A DNA stretch of 64,000 bases from Thalassia testudinum (lineage: Eukaryota > Streptophyta > Magnoliopsida > Alismatales > Hydrocharitaceae): positions 8,872,501 to 8,936,500 of the forward strand of contig JAZHRO010000024.1 of the NCBI GenBank assembly GCA_037157565.1, written 5' to 3'. Below the pieces are notes generated by a model. The model saw only the letters and a list, made by a program, of their open reading frames with translations, ran no database searches and was not told the origin of the DNA. Made by a program: the position numbers and the translations under genes. Numbering within the stretch: position 1 is the first letter of the stretch; each line of letters opens with the position of its first letter. Below are positions 21,936 through 33,691 of the stretch, one piece after another.

Positions 21936-22743
21936 TGCTAGGTTGGGGGAATTAATATTTTTCGTTGACATTAATAACAATATTTATAATCTAATAACAA
22001 AAATAATTTAACAGTATACATGTAAAAACCTCATAAATTTATAAATCAAAATCCCATGCCCAGTAATCATCTCAGGTTAGGTTTAAGTCAGCTACAGCCA
22101 AATTGACATTCCGGGGCCATGTAATATGCTCCCAAAGTTAGCATTTCAACATCTGTTAAGATATTTGAATTAAGAAGGCACCAGTCACTTTGTTGTCAAT
22201 TCATCGAAGTCACGTCAACTTGGATTTAGACCTCCGTCGTATCAAAATCATATCCGCAACTACAACTGTTCAAAGTTTGGCCAGCTTTTGATTTACTTTG
22301 CATGGAAATTTTGCTAGCTGGCAAACGACGCTCCAACGGCAGTAGCTTTATTTTATGATTGGCCATGCACAGACGCAAACATGAAATGGTTAACTAAGTA
22401 ATCTAATTTCTGCTCCGATACGACTTTGTCAAACCTAAGTAGAATATTAAGATGACCACTGAAAAAGATTCTCATTAGCTTTTGAAATAGAATGATTTCA
22501 AGCCTTCTGCCATTCATCTCCAGAATTTTTGACTAAGTTGTGTTGCATGTGACCCCCTAGAGTTTCAATGAATACGATTTGTACAAATTGTATTAGAGGG
22601 AACCACCTTTTTATAAAAGAAACTAATGACGATAATTTGGATGAAACTATAATTGAGAAAAAGTCACCTAGCCAATCACAAATGAGGATATTGGCATTGC
22701 CATCTCAAACAAGAGAGATGGTGATATTCCAAAGATATGGTCT
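21936..22743. other. AT-rich spacer
   Basis: No supported gene. The short frame at 22568-22771 shows no known domain and overlaps the promoter-like segment described next. Confidence 0.45.
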
Positions 22744-23300
22744 TACGGAGTCCCACGTTGCTAGCTCATAATAGCGATTGCCTAGGTATCACATTATAAA
22801 TATTCTCCTAGCTAGCAACTCATTTATCCTCATATTAATATATATTAACTTGATCATAAGTTTTGACTAATTGATAATTAATTAGATGACCTGTGTGTGA
22901 CTGACGATTCAAAAAGATTATCGAGGTTTCAACGTAATTATGCTCAGAAGCCATTATTGGACTTTGGTGACGAGGAACTATCCATTGAAGTGTTGAACAG
23001 GGTCACCCTTCTATAAGGAGTAGAACTGGAAGTAGAATTAGAAGGAGAATTAGCTTTATTCAAGGTCAAGCGGCAAGGTTATTAAGGAGAGAAGTGAACA
23101 GAGGAAGAGTAGAAGAATTAAGATGGCCAATTCTGTTATTTCAACCTCATCAGCGACATAGGCTTAACTAATTCTTGTTACAACTATTTCTTTTAGCTAC
23201 CAATGGCCCTATAGCTCCCTAACAAATCCTCTCCCCTTAAGAAACCTTGTCCTTGAGGTTGAAATTTGGGCACTTTTGGACAAAAAACTCGTAATCAATC
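22744..23300 (+). repeat. LTR-like remnant with a promoter-type segment
   Basis: The phrase 'ggagtcccacgttgctagctc' (22746-22766) followed by attataaatatt (about 22792-22803) has the layout of many plant LTR promoters (agtcccacatcg, then TATA). Near 23221-23256 'ctccctaacaaatcctc' and 'aaaccttgtccttgagg' resemble the end of an LTR and the start of an internal region. No coding part or target duplication was found, so the assignment is weak. Confidence 0.3.
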
Positions 23301-23759
23301 GATACCGCTTCTTCAACTGATTGACTGGCCTAATGGATCAAAAGCTACATCACAACTTTGTTATCTCATTTAATCATTCTTCTTCCTAACAACTTATGTG
23401 GCTTGGGCATGTATCTCTTCATAAGATTCTAGCAACATCGACTTGGATTGATTCACGGTCATGCTTCTTCGTCAGCGGTGTGACAATAGAATGTATGATG
23501 AATTTCGAAGCTTGAGGGAAGCTACAATTGATATGCCAAAGTTCTCACCTTGAGAATTATTTTATTAAGCCGATGATATCCGACTACCAACCTATAATTA
23601 TAGTGTTTAACAACTAGATGTTGTCTATAAGGGTAGAATTTAAGATTAAACTCATTCCCCAACTTCAAGTACGTGCTCGGTACACTTTTATCAACTTGTT
23701 GCTTAATGTGATGTTGAGCCCTTCATCAATATCTAATTAATGCCCTAATCATTAGAGAT

Positions 23760-24235
23760 ATAGTGTATATCATCGATGATTCGTACTAAGAAGCACCTCA
23801 CTTTCTTGTTAGGACAAGAATCATTGATGATTCGTGCCAAAATCACTATAGATTCAAGCAAAAATCACCTCATACTTTGATTTGTGTAAAAATCACCTGT
23901 GCAAAATGGAAATGCACCAATGATACTCTATCTCACGCCCTTTTAGAACTAAAAGCATATCAACGATGTAAAACTAAAAAGCACCGGTGATATTTTAAAA
24001 TTGACAGTACAAAATGAAAATGTATCTTTGATATATTCCAATGTCATGACCTTCCATAATAAAATTAGAGCACAAGAATCACCGATGCAAAAATGAAATG
24101 CAATGGTGATGTTTCAAAATCAATGGTGTAAAATGAAAATACACCATTGATATTTCAAAATTGAGAGTAAAAAATCACAAATCATTGATGCAAAATAAAA
24201 ATTTTCTTCGAATCACCACTGCTTTTTAGAAATTA
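23760..24235. repeat. degenerate tandem repeat (caccgatgcaaaatgaaaatg type)
   Basis: Units of roughly 40-50 bp repeat about eight to ten times. They contain variants of atcaccgatg, caaaatgaaaatg, caccaatgat and atttcaaaattga. The units contain facing atcattg/caatgat words. No gene is seen. Confidence 0.5.
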
Positions 24236-25375
24236 TCGTGATAGTTAAAGGCTTTGACAAGATTGGCAACCTAAAACATTAATTTTGGCTAGGTGATGTC
24301 AGGGGAGGTGTGAGGGAGAGCTGAGGTTGCGAGATGTTAGGGCTAAGGCTTTTGGAATTTAGTGGGGTTCATTCTTTGGGGGTGGGGATAGAGCGTGTGG
24401 GGGCATAGGGAAATGGAGTTTGAGTTGTGTGGCACACCATATGTTTCTTTAGTGCGTGAGAGTTTCCACGAGTTCTTACATTTAAGAATCATTATTCATA
24501 AATTATTTGTCTATACTAACTAAGCAAAAGATCAAATGGTGATCGATGTTCTTGCACATGGTTGTCTATCAAATCTAACAAGTCAAGTCCCACGAGACTT
24601 AACCTTGATAGAGTTAGCTCAAGCTTGGGCAGACAAGGCTTGAGCCATTGTTGAGCCCATTACCAAACTCAGTCCTCATTAAACTCAAGCGTCTTAAGCT
24701 AAATTTTGGGTGGTCTAAAGCCGCTACATATGCAAACTTTGTAGCTTTAGAAATGATGTTTAAGATGGCGGAGTGTTTGTAGAACTTTTTATAAAATATT
24801 ATAAGGTGTTAATGATAGGTACTTATATTAGTCTTCATCAAGTTACGCCAGGCACATCTCAGACTCAACTTGATAAGCTTATTGAGTTTGAATATGGGCT
24901 TTGGTTCGCCTCGTTAGTAATTAATTGAATAGTATAAATCAAGTTTATTTAACCAAGCTACAGGTTTGAAAAATTCCGTAAGCAACTCCATATGAGAAAG
25001 TAAGTACTTAGTAAATTGAATACCCATTTATACGATAATCAACTTTGACAATCTCACAAATAAATGACATAAGTCTATTAAGCAAATTAAAAGAGAAGAA
25101 GAACAAATGGAGTAAGGATTTCAAACTTTCAAGATCCACTTTGTGTTCATCTTATCCAAAAAAACAAGAGGTATATTACTTGGCTATTAAGTGATCTCAA
25201 CAACTCATTTAACAAACAATTCCGATCGATTTCTCGCCAAACCAATATTATTGAAATCGATCATATTTGTCATTATTCTCGAGGTGTCTACACGATAGGT
25301 GTACACATATGTCTATGTCTATATCTATATTTTTATGTTCCACATATGGAAGATATAGAACATGTAAAGGTAAAC
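24236..25375. other. AT-rich spacer
   Basis: Downstream flank of the STIG1-like gene. No further gene, tRNA or clear element is visible. Confidence 0.5.
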
Positions 25376-25759
25376 TTAAGAGCCATAGTTGCAAAAGCCA
25401 TATGTGCAGCTAAAGCCCTTCCTGCACTTGTTGTTGCACCTTCCACAATTCTTCGAATCCCGCAGTAGGTTTACGCAGTGGCCATTGCAGCACATTTCGG
25501 AGAACATGCACATCCTCCCGCACTGCCCACAATTGAACATGTCAGTCCTCATATTCACGCACTGTCCTCGACAACAGTTGGGCCCGAGGCTACCTACGCT
25601 TTGGCAGATACCTGGTAGGACACTGCAATCAGAGACAGATCTTGGGTTACCAAATTGGGCAAGATGGCGAGCCCCAACCCTCCTCTGAGTGAAAGCACGT
25701 GATGTAGGAAGAGCGAGGAGAAGCATGAAGGTGAAGAGGAGTGCTTTGGTTGTGTTCAT
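25376..25759 (-). CDS. STIG1-like secreted cysteine-rich protein
   Basis: The single-exon frame of 127 residues (ATG 25757-25759, TAA 25376-25378) starts with a signal peptide: Lys5, then a hydrophobic stretch LLFTFMLLLAL at residues 7-17 and a likely cleavage near residues 22-24. From Cys45 on it holds 16 cysteines arranged as in the STIG1 family, with motifs CQSVG, NCC, GQCV, NCGQCG, MCC, GHCVNL, NCGRC and CSYGFC-like CTYGFC near the C terminus. Family length is usually about 130-160 residues, so it is full length. Known STIG1 proteins are secreted to the cell wall or stigma exudate, where they affect pollen-tube growth and pistil secretion; related members act in other tissues. The role here is inferred from the family. 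A TATA box lies about 98 bp upstream of the ATG. No frame damage is visible, so it is probably a functional gene, alone in repeat-rich DNA. Confidence 0.93.
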   Translation of the reverse strand: MNTTKALLFTFMLLLALPTSRAFTQRRVGARHLAQFGNPRSVSDCSVLPGICQSVGSLGPNCCRGQCVNMRTDMFNCGQCGRMCMFSEMCCNGHCVNLLRDSKNCGRCNNKCRKGFSCTYGFCNYGS

Positions 25760-25856
25760 GGTGGTGTTGGCGAAGTAGAAAGATGAGTGTTTGGAAGAGG
25801 GAGGAGTGCCGTTTGTCTCAATGGCTTATGATGGGAGAGGGGATTGGTTGTAGGGG

Positions 25857-25864
25857 TATTTATA
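25857..25864 (-). promoter_or_regulatory. TATA box of the STIG1-like gene
   Basis: TATAAATA on the minus strand, about 98 bp before the start codon, a spacing that leaves a short 5' leader. No other TATA-like site lies nearer. Confidence 0.7.
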
Positions 25865-26039
25865 GCATAAGAAGTGGGGACAAAGGATGGATAATACCGT
25901 GGGGCGTCTTTTTTTCCGTTAAGACTTTTTCTTTTATTATTATATACGGATTGGATAAGCCACATGTATCCATCCCTGCACGTTCCGTTCCCGTGTGGAA
26001 CAGCAAATTAAACAATGCGTGACTCCGGCCCTTGCAATC

Positions 26040-27125
26040 AAATTATATTTTCAAATGTCATATATTATTTCTTTTTTGTGGGATTAATTCATGCCTTAAT
26101 CATCACACAGCAGCAACGAAATGAACTTCGTCGGGAAAGCAAACAGGGTAAGATAAGACTTTGATGTAATATTGATCACCTCGTAAAGATAGGTCTCAAG
26201 GATTTTCAAAAGCACTCCTAATTTGAGCGGGGATGGATGATTTAAAAATCTCATGGCCTTTATCCGCTGTTCTTTGCAAATAATTACGTAAGTTTTATTG
26301 ATTACATTCTTTGATGATTACAATCATACGTAACTGGTGATTTGGTCTTAATGCTTGAGACTCATCTAAATTGACCGTTAATTAAATTATTTGTTCTTTC
26401 AGCCATCGATTGGGTGTACATGTTGTCATTTATTATCAAGCAGTCCAAGTGGCTCGAGAGAGCAAGTTAGGCCTCTTCTTACCAAACTCGAGGAATACTT
26501 GAGAGCTGAAGTCAAGAGGGTAAGTCTACAATTCTTCCAACTCCAAGTTGGCTTTCTCAGGAGAAGGCTCCAATTAAAGCGTACATCTTAGAATCATGGA
26601 TTTTCGTCGCAGTCTTCTAGAGTCGTAGAATACAAAAACTACGACGATAATGTGACTGGGAACTACATCTAGTTTGCTTTTGTTAGAATTTTTTTGGTTT
26701 CCCATGGGTGGTATATTCCAAAGGATGTGATGTTTATGTCAAATTTCAAACCAGCAACCTTGATCGTTTGACAAACAGAGTTAAAGAGATACTTTGTTGG
26801 CTTCTTTTTAGCGATCATTTAGGTAGGTTTCGAACTGCTGTTATATTATATTTCGATTATGTACCCTTTTTTTGCACTCGTTTTGAGTCAATATATACAC
26901 ATCTACGTCTACTTCTTTCGTTCCGGTGACATAGTCCAAGCATCGCAGCTCAATTTTACCAAACATTCCTCAAGAGCTACATTTGACATGGAATGTGTTT
27001 GGATGCATCACGTCATATTGAAAGCGTGGTGTTGTTCTACTTCAGAAGAAGGAAACAAATCGTAATACCCCCTGATATTACTACCTGAAATTCAGAAATT
27101 GTGCTATGAGTTAACACAAGAGTAA
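26040..27125. other. spacer upstream of the STIG1-like gene
   Basis: Mostly AT-rich, without a supported gene. A 118-bp piece at 26403-26520 between acceptor-like tttcag and donor-like ggtaagt is open in one frame but has no recognisable product (see the rejected list). Confidence 0.45.
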
Positions 27126-27129
27126 ATTA

Positions 27130-28260
27130 TCATTTGATGGTTTTTTTTTGAGATTTTTCTCCGATTGTTATTTAAAATAACCAATGTTACCTTTTTGCAG
27201 AACACTTGCCAATATTATTTTTTATATCATCAAAAAAGTGACGTCATTTTAGTAATCATTACTCTATTAGTTGACTTTATTAGACTTAATGATAATGAAC
27301 TAAAAGCTAACGACTTTTTTTATTCCCTCGATTCTTTGTTTTTTACTCCGGCACCCTCCCCCAATCCTCCCCTCCCTCCACCTTCCACCTCATCCTCCAG
27401 CTTGCTCCTCCTCCTTCCTCCTCTAACCATAGATAGTAGCTTCACCTCCTTCATCTCTAGCAGTAACAGCTCTCACAACAGCTTCAGCCCCTCCTCTGAC
27501 CCACTCCCTCAACCCCCACCAACTCTCCCTCCCCTCCCACTACGACAATGGCTCTTCTGTGCTCCACCTCCAGGTCTTGTAACAGCTTGACTCTAGCAAC
27601 CTCACTCATGTCTATCCTTGTCATGTCCACCTCTCCCTCCTCCTTGATGATCTAGCATTGGAGCTTGAGGAATGACCACCTATGGTGCTTAGTGTGTGCG
27701 AGGAAGAGGTTGATGTAGAGTCAGTGGAGACGTGAGATGAGGAAACAGTGGCTGAAGAGTGCCCTTGACAGTGAAAGGGTAGTAGAGGTGTTGTGGGAGG
27801 TGTAGACAAGGGAAGGGATTTGGGTCTAGAGGTGGAGGCGCATTACTTCATGGTGGGGAGGAGGGAGAGGATGCAGGGGAGGATCTCGCTAGGAAGATTG
27901 TTAATGTGATTTGTGAAGGAGGGCAGAGGAGGAATTGCACGGGGTGAAGGATGATGTGAGAATGGTGGGGGGGTGTCTCAAGGGGTGAAGTCGAGGAAGA
28001 GGAGCAGGTCGAAGGATGAGAAGGAAGGAGGAGGGAGTTCGGGGAGCGAAAAAAAAGTAAGAATTGAGGGTTAAGAAGAAATTCCCTTAGTTTTAAGTCT
28101 ATCATCATTCAATTTAATAGAGTCAAACTACACATCACTTTTCACCGGCATAAAAATCAATATTTTCTTTTCTAATAGCATAAAAATCAACTAATGAAAA
28201 GAAAATGCTATCAATTATTTTCAAAGACATCTATGTAAATTTTTTTTTCCAGAGAGGTTT
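27130..28260. mobile_element. foldback (long inverted repeat) element with pyrimidine-rich and purine-rich arms
   Basis: Outer parts of the two halves are inverted copies of each other. On the left, ttagttgactttatta, ttaatgataatgaacta and ttccctcgattcttt (27268-27345) face, on the right, ttttaagtctatcatc, aatttaatagagtcaaac and gtaagaattgagggt (28055-28130). The left arm then becomes CT-rich (27350-27640) and the right arm GA-rich (27650-28055). One transcript strand could fold into a long hairpin. No transposase is present. Class (foldback or Mutator-like MITE) and exact ends are uncertain. Confidence 0.6.
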
Positions 28261-29895
28261 TTTTTTTGTTTTTTTTTAACTTGATTTGATTTTTAAACAT
28301 TGGACTTATGGTGGTGCATCAGGGCACCGATCCAGCCGAAGATAAAGTCTGCCTTGAAAGCCCCATCTGGTCCTACTCCTTTCGTACCTTGGGCTTGGAT
28401 TTAGGCCCATTCAAGATAGCCAGATACATACTTAAAGTCCGAAAGCAGTCGAAATTTGATATATTCATGTAATAACGTAATACAAATAAACGCACATAGA
28501 TAAAAGGTTATTGGTCACTGACTTGGGAACCCTATCCCGAATCCGATGGTCAAAAATTTGATCCATCCTAATGCTAACTAAATATTATACCATGTCTGAT
28601 GTATTCTCTTCAATTTTTCCATCCGGGGAGAACGTGTGACGTTATCTCACAGATGACAGGTGTGACACGAGTCAGATGGTAGCTGTGTTGGAAGGTGTAT
28701 GGTTTATGAGGAACGATCTCATCTTCCATCACGTTAGAGTTTGGTCGGTGAATTTAATTAGAGAGATCTGGAGTTGGATTCTTTTTTTTATCATCACACT
28801 TGTAATGAACACATTATTATATTAATAAAATTGTTGAACTATTATTGCAAACAATAGTCATCTTTTTTTAGAAAAAGAAAAATATTCCATGGACATGAGT
28901 TTTTATATTTGTATATCACGACGAGACGATGATTTAATCTACTCGGTAGGATACCATTAGTAAGTTCACGATACCGTGATCTTTACCGAGGGTGGAAAAG
29001 GGACGAGATATCCTTTGACTGGTAAAATGTAATTATGATGAGGGTTCACCTTCTGCTACAGGCTCGCACAGCAAGGGAAAGGGAGGGCGCTCGACGTTAT
29101 ACGACGTTGTAGCACTCTTCATGGAGGCAGCACTCAATGGGAGAGGAGAATTGGCTGCTCAATGGAGTCACATTAGAGTAGCAGCAGAGGGAATTCTTTT
29201 CGAGGTACTTCATATAATATACCCTTGTGTTATATAAGGGGTGAATTGAGAGCGTTCAGTGCTTGTAAAGTAGGTGACGAATATATAATATAATTTATTA
29301 GATTAAGATGGTATGCACATGGTAAATATCATTTATATCAATGAAAATGATATTGTAACAGTTTCGAGAGTTAAAACATTATATATAAATGTAATCCATG
29401 TATATTTATAATTATTAAATTACGTAAAATGTAGGATATGATAATAACTAACCATATCTATATATTCTAAAAAGATGGATTATAATACAATAATAAAATA
29501 TTCAAAATCATAAATATCTATATTAAGTACGTAAGAATCTGAAAAGGTAAGATCAATCAAATAAATCAACTGTTCGGTGTCTAAAATTAGGGAAGACTCT
29601 ATGTTATTATCTGTAAAATTATTGTAACAAAATAGAACGACGTTTGTGACGATAAGTGTGTATAGTTGTAACGACTTTATGGGTAAGTTATAACAAATAA
29701 ATGGGTTCATGTAACAAACCAAATAAGATGTTTTAATAACTGATTTGTGAAACTTTTTGAATATTACGTGCAATGTGTCGTAGATACTTTGCAATACATA
29801 ATATATCGCATCTAATATGTATATCATATATGATTAATTACAACTGCATAAGATTTCATTTAATTAAATATGTATTTTTTTGTAATGCATGTATT
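28261..29895. other. AT-rich spacer
   Basis: No supported gene. A minus-strand 115-codon frame at 29480-29827 is rich in Ile, Tyr and Leu, as expected from AT-rich DNA, and matches no domain I know. Scattered gttgtaac/taacaaa words resemble the repeats at 20194-20560. Confidence 0.45.
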
Positions 29896-29899
29896 ATTT

Positions 29900-30270
29900 G
29901 TTCCTGATAGATAATAAATATAGAGATACACATGTAACGTATTATTATAATTTGTTGTGTTTTGACATCTCTTAGTAGTGAACAGTTATGACATTCAATA
30001 CAAGATATTGTAATACATTGTAATATATTACTTCATTGAATATAAGTTTTGTGTTACAAAGAGAAATTGAGCAACAAAAACGTTGGGAGTTGAGTTGTAA
30101 TACAAGCCATCAATACATAAAATGATAGAAAATCAATTGTAATACAAATAAATAACATAAAATAATGGATAATTGAACTATAATGTAGGACATCAACACA
30201 TAAAATAATAAATAATCAAATTATAATATAAGTCGACAATATATAATTGATTATAATATAAGTAATTGAT
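29900..30270. repeat. degenerate tandem repeat rich in tgtaatacaa and acataaaataat words
   Basis: Units of about 50-60 bp (ttgtaatacaa...atcaatacataaaatgatag...aatcaa) repeat about four times with growing divergence toward 30260. Confidence 0.55.
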
Positions 30271-30476
30271 ATTATTATAGAAGATAATCAATACAAAATT
30301 TATGAAATTCATTGTTATATTTTATATATAATAAGATAATTATGATTTATTATTTTTAAAATTAATTAATAGTTTATATAGATTAGTTAGAATCATTTAC
30401 AAGAAAGTGTAGTGATTTTATCAAATACTCGTAGAATTTTACTGTCACCATTTTAAATTTTTTACAATATTTATGA

Positions 30477-30481
<5 letters not shown>

Positions 30482-30509
<28 letters not shown>
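30482..30509. repeat. (AT)n microsatellite
   Basis: About 14 AT units in an AT-rich spacer. Confidence 0.9.
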
Positions 30510-30512
<3 letters not shown>

Positions 30513-31203
30513 TCCTCTCCAAATAAAATAATACCTAAAATTATATAAATCCACGTAAGATGAGAACTATTGGATTTAAATCTCTAAGACGAAAGCAAAA
30601 TCACCAAAGATAATAACATAGTTTTGCATCTGAACTGAGATTGATGGAAGTTGTCAAAATAAAAGAATATTTAAGTCATTTGAAATAATTTTTTTTAATC
30701 AAATCATATACACTATAAATCGATAATTAATTAATTATCAATATGAAAATAGTGTTCGTAACGTAAAATTCAAATATGGAAAAACCGATGGTTAGCAAAA
30801 TTAAATAATATATAATCTAAGTAGACGAAAATACATCCATTGAATCTTCGATGTTCATTCTTTAAAAATAAAGTATGATACGCGTTAAAAATAAATATAA
30901 ATTGTAACACTAAAGAAGTGTCAAATAAAATTAATTTTAAGAAATATACATTGAAATTTTAATAACTTAGATATGATTTGTAATAAAATAATAATCATAT
31001 TGTAATAAATATCTTAAATTATGAATATTAATGATTTAGACAAATAATCAATCCACGTGTACTATAAATAGTGTATCAAAATGAAACGCAAAACAAAAAT
31101 TTCAAATAATATTATCACATTATTTATTATAGTAGATCTTATAATATAACCATACCATATTGATGTATTACAAAAGAGAATGTAATACAAAAGGTACATG
31201 GCT

Positions 31204-33595
31204 TGTCACGATCCGATTCAGATCCTTATAGGATTTTAGATCGACGCGTCTCGACTAATCTCAAGATTTAGTCGTTCAATAAGAAATAACCAAATAACAT
31301 GCATCAATCCACAATCACACAAGTAATGTAATTACGTAGAAAGAAATTGATAACAACAGGGGAAAAGGAACAATAATACTATAATATTACATATCATTAA
31401 GAACATAATACAGCCATCACAACAAAAACGAGTACATATAACGAAAATAATGCTATAGAAAATCACTACACCAAACAGTAGACACTACAGCTGGGCTCGA
31501 CTAGACCCAACGTCCTCAACTACCGGTAGCTCGAGCTGCTCAAATCCCTGACCTGTATAAAATTATATAACTGGAGTCAACTAACGTTGAATAAAGTGGT
31601 GGCTAAACATAAAAATGCATTTAACAGGTAATTTAACATATTACTTTCCGATCCATTTTATCCTATCATGGTTTTCTATGTAAAGATCTCTAATCAGGGC
31701 TCATTTCATTGCTTAATCCTCTTGTTCCTTAAATGAACAATTTTGCTTGCAGTTTCCCGTGATGTAGGATGTACACGTGGCACTCTCCTACCTAGGAGAG
31801 TCCCTCCGTGGTAGTCCCACACCAGGTCTACCACCCCGAGGTCACGGTCATGACGTAACGGTGACTACGGCATACATGATAAATGCTCGGGTAGCTATCC
31901 CGCACTGGCACGCAGTCAGTTGTTTCCGCTAGTGGGTACGCCTCAACGTTCAGCGTGGAACAGTATAGGGCATTGCCCTCTCAGAACAGAACAGGGGTCT
32001 CGCCCCTCCTCAGTTTGCGTACCCTCGTCCGACTATCCTAGTTTGCCCAACGGGCTAACAAGAGTCGGTGTAGGGTGGTCATACCTAGTCCTGGGCCTCC
32101 TGGGGCAGCTAGCACCCCCCTACACTAAGTAACTCACCTCGGTACCACGTACACGAGGGCCAGCATGAGTCGACGTAGAGTGGCCAAACCTACCCTGGGT
32201 CTCAACCCAAGGGCGGCAAACTTCCCTCTACACTACAAGGGATAGTTGCTCTCTTCGGTACCATGTACACGAAGGTCAGCTCACTTCCCTTAACAACGGC
32301 CCGTAGGCAGCAAATTCCAGAACCATCTGGTTCTCCGTGTTACGATATTTTTGTTTCATTCTACATTCCCTGTAGGGTTCATACATTAATTTCTCTATGT
32401 TCGGTTTCAAGTATACAGGCAGTTACAGGTTCATGATGTGGTCCATTCCATTTAGCAACTCATGATTTTCTCAATCATTCACATACATTCTTTTCTAGCC
32501 CTGGTGCTCATGCCACAACCTAGGGTTCAATTGAGTAGATGTATTCTAGAGTATATGTTTTATTTCTCCCTAGGGTTCATCTCACATCCTAGGTTTAACT
32601 ACTTGCATGCATTTTATTAAAACTGAAGATTTATAGTCAGAACCACTCTACCAGGATAACCGAGTGGAATGAGGGCTCGTATAGCAGCTCCCGACGTCTC
32701 CGTAGGTCCCGTACACTGGACGGACTGGAGACCCAAGACGTGGATGGACAGGTAAAAAGGGTTCCAAAAGATATTGACAAGCTATCATTACGTGAAGAAA
32801 TTCGTACGAAGAACAACGATGTTTTGTTTACGAAAAACCAACAACATTAGGGCCTTGCACAGGCCCAAAAACACACGGTTAGATAGAAATCAGACGTCTT
32901 AAAACAGTTCTTAGGGATACCTCTCTCGGTGTGCCTCTATCAGACATTTGGAATTTAGTGCCAACGTCCGAGGGTTCCTTCAGACATCTGGAGATGCTTC
33001 CAGACATTTGAAATGGTCTCGATCCTTGCTCTACCGCACTTCCCAATCTTTGACACATGGGCATGCATTGTCAGAATGTGCAAAGAAAAATACGGAAAGT
33101 AGATCTCTACCAGACATCTCACTCTACCTTTAGACGTCCGGTAAGACGTCTGGATGTCACTCTGGACGTCTGATTCTGCGGAAAAATGACTTTTGCGGAA
33201 TCGCTCTGGCTTCCCTCGCCGCAGGCACTACAGTAGAACAGCGCAGCACCCTCCGCTCTTACGCTCAGGCTCGCGATCAGCTCTCCGCTCTCTGTTTGCT
33301 CTTGCTCTGGCTCCCTGCTCTCTCTCTCGCTCGGTTGTGGACGTGAGACAAAGAAGAGGAGGAGGATCTATAAAGGGAGAGGAGGAGAGGGGAAGGGTAT
33401 GGGCGAGGTGTGGTGCGGAGTGACGTCACAGGGGAAGATGCGGTGAGGCGCGGGTGAGGGAGAAGGCATGGCGTACGTACGGTACGCGCTGAACAGAAAA
33501 AGTGTTTTCAGACATCCGTTGATCTTTCTAGATGTCTGGTGAACTTCCCAGACATCTTAAATGACCAAAGGGTGACGGGTTATTTCAATATAACA
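31204..33595 (-). mobile_element. 3' LTR of the minus-strand element (about 2.39 kb)
   Basis: It starts TGTCACGATCC on the plus strand and ends near ATAACA at 33595, followed (minus strand upstream) by the ggggatgaaacttcc purine-rich stretch that primes plus-strand DNA synthesis. It carries GACGTC clusters at 32893-33180 and 33508-33562. The second shows 20-bp spacing. It has hairpins agggcattgccct and aggggtctcgcccct near 31970-32010 and a TATA-like motif near 33370 (minus). Its sequence differs clearly from the 2.68-kb LTR subfamily but keeps the same order of parts. The 33595 end is accurate to about 20 bp. Confidence 0.8.
33508..33562. repeat. phased GACGTC palindromes at the U3 edge (minus-strand element)
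   Basis: Three motif variants (gacatccg, gatgtctgg, gacatctta) are spaced exactly 20 bp apart. This is the same spacing as in the other subfamily, although the spacer text differs. Confidence 0.75.
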
Positions 33596-33691
33596 TACTT
33601 AAAGGAAGTTTCATCCCCGAAACTTTAACTAACTAGGGTGCAGAAAATAATGTAACAATGTATAACAAACTTAAAAAGGATCGAAGTAGGT

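Noticed and set aside
22568..22771. 67-codon frame near an LTR-like promoter segment
   Set aside because: No domain, short, and overlapping the agtcccac block of an LTR-like remnant.
26403..26520. Exon-like stretch between tttcag and ggtaagt
   Set aside because: The splice-like signals are short and common. The 39-residue translation matches no family I know and no neighbouring exons were found.
27165..27590. 141-codon Ser/Pro/Leu-rich frame
   Set aside because: It lies in the pyrimidine-rich arm of the foldback element. The composition explains it.
29480..29827. 115-codon minus-strand frame
   Set aside because: AT-rich DNA gives Ile/Tyr/Leu-rich frames by chance. No domain, no signal peptide pattern or promoter supports it.
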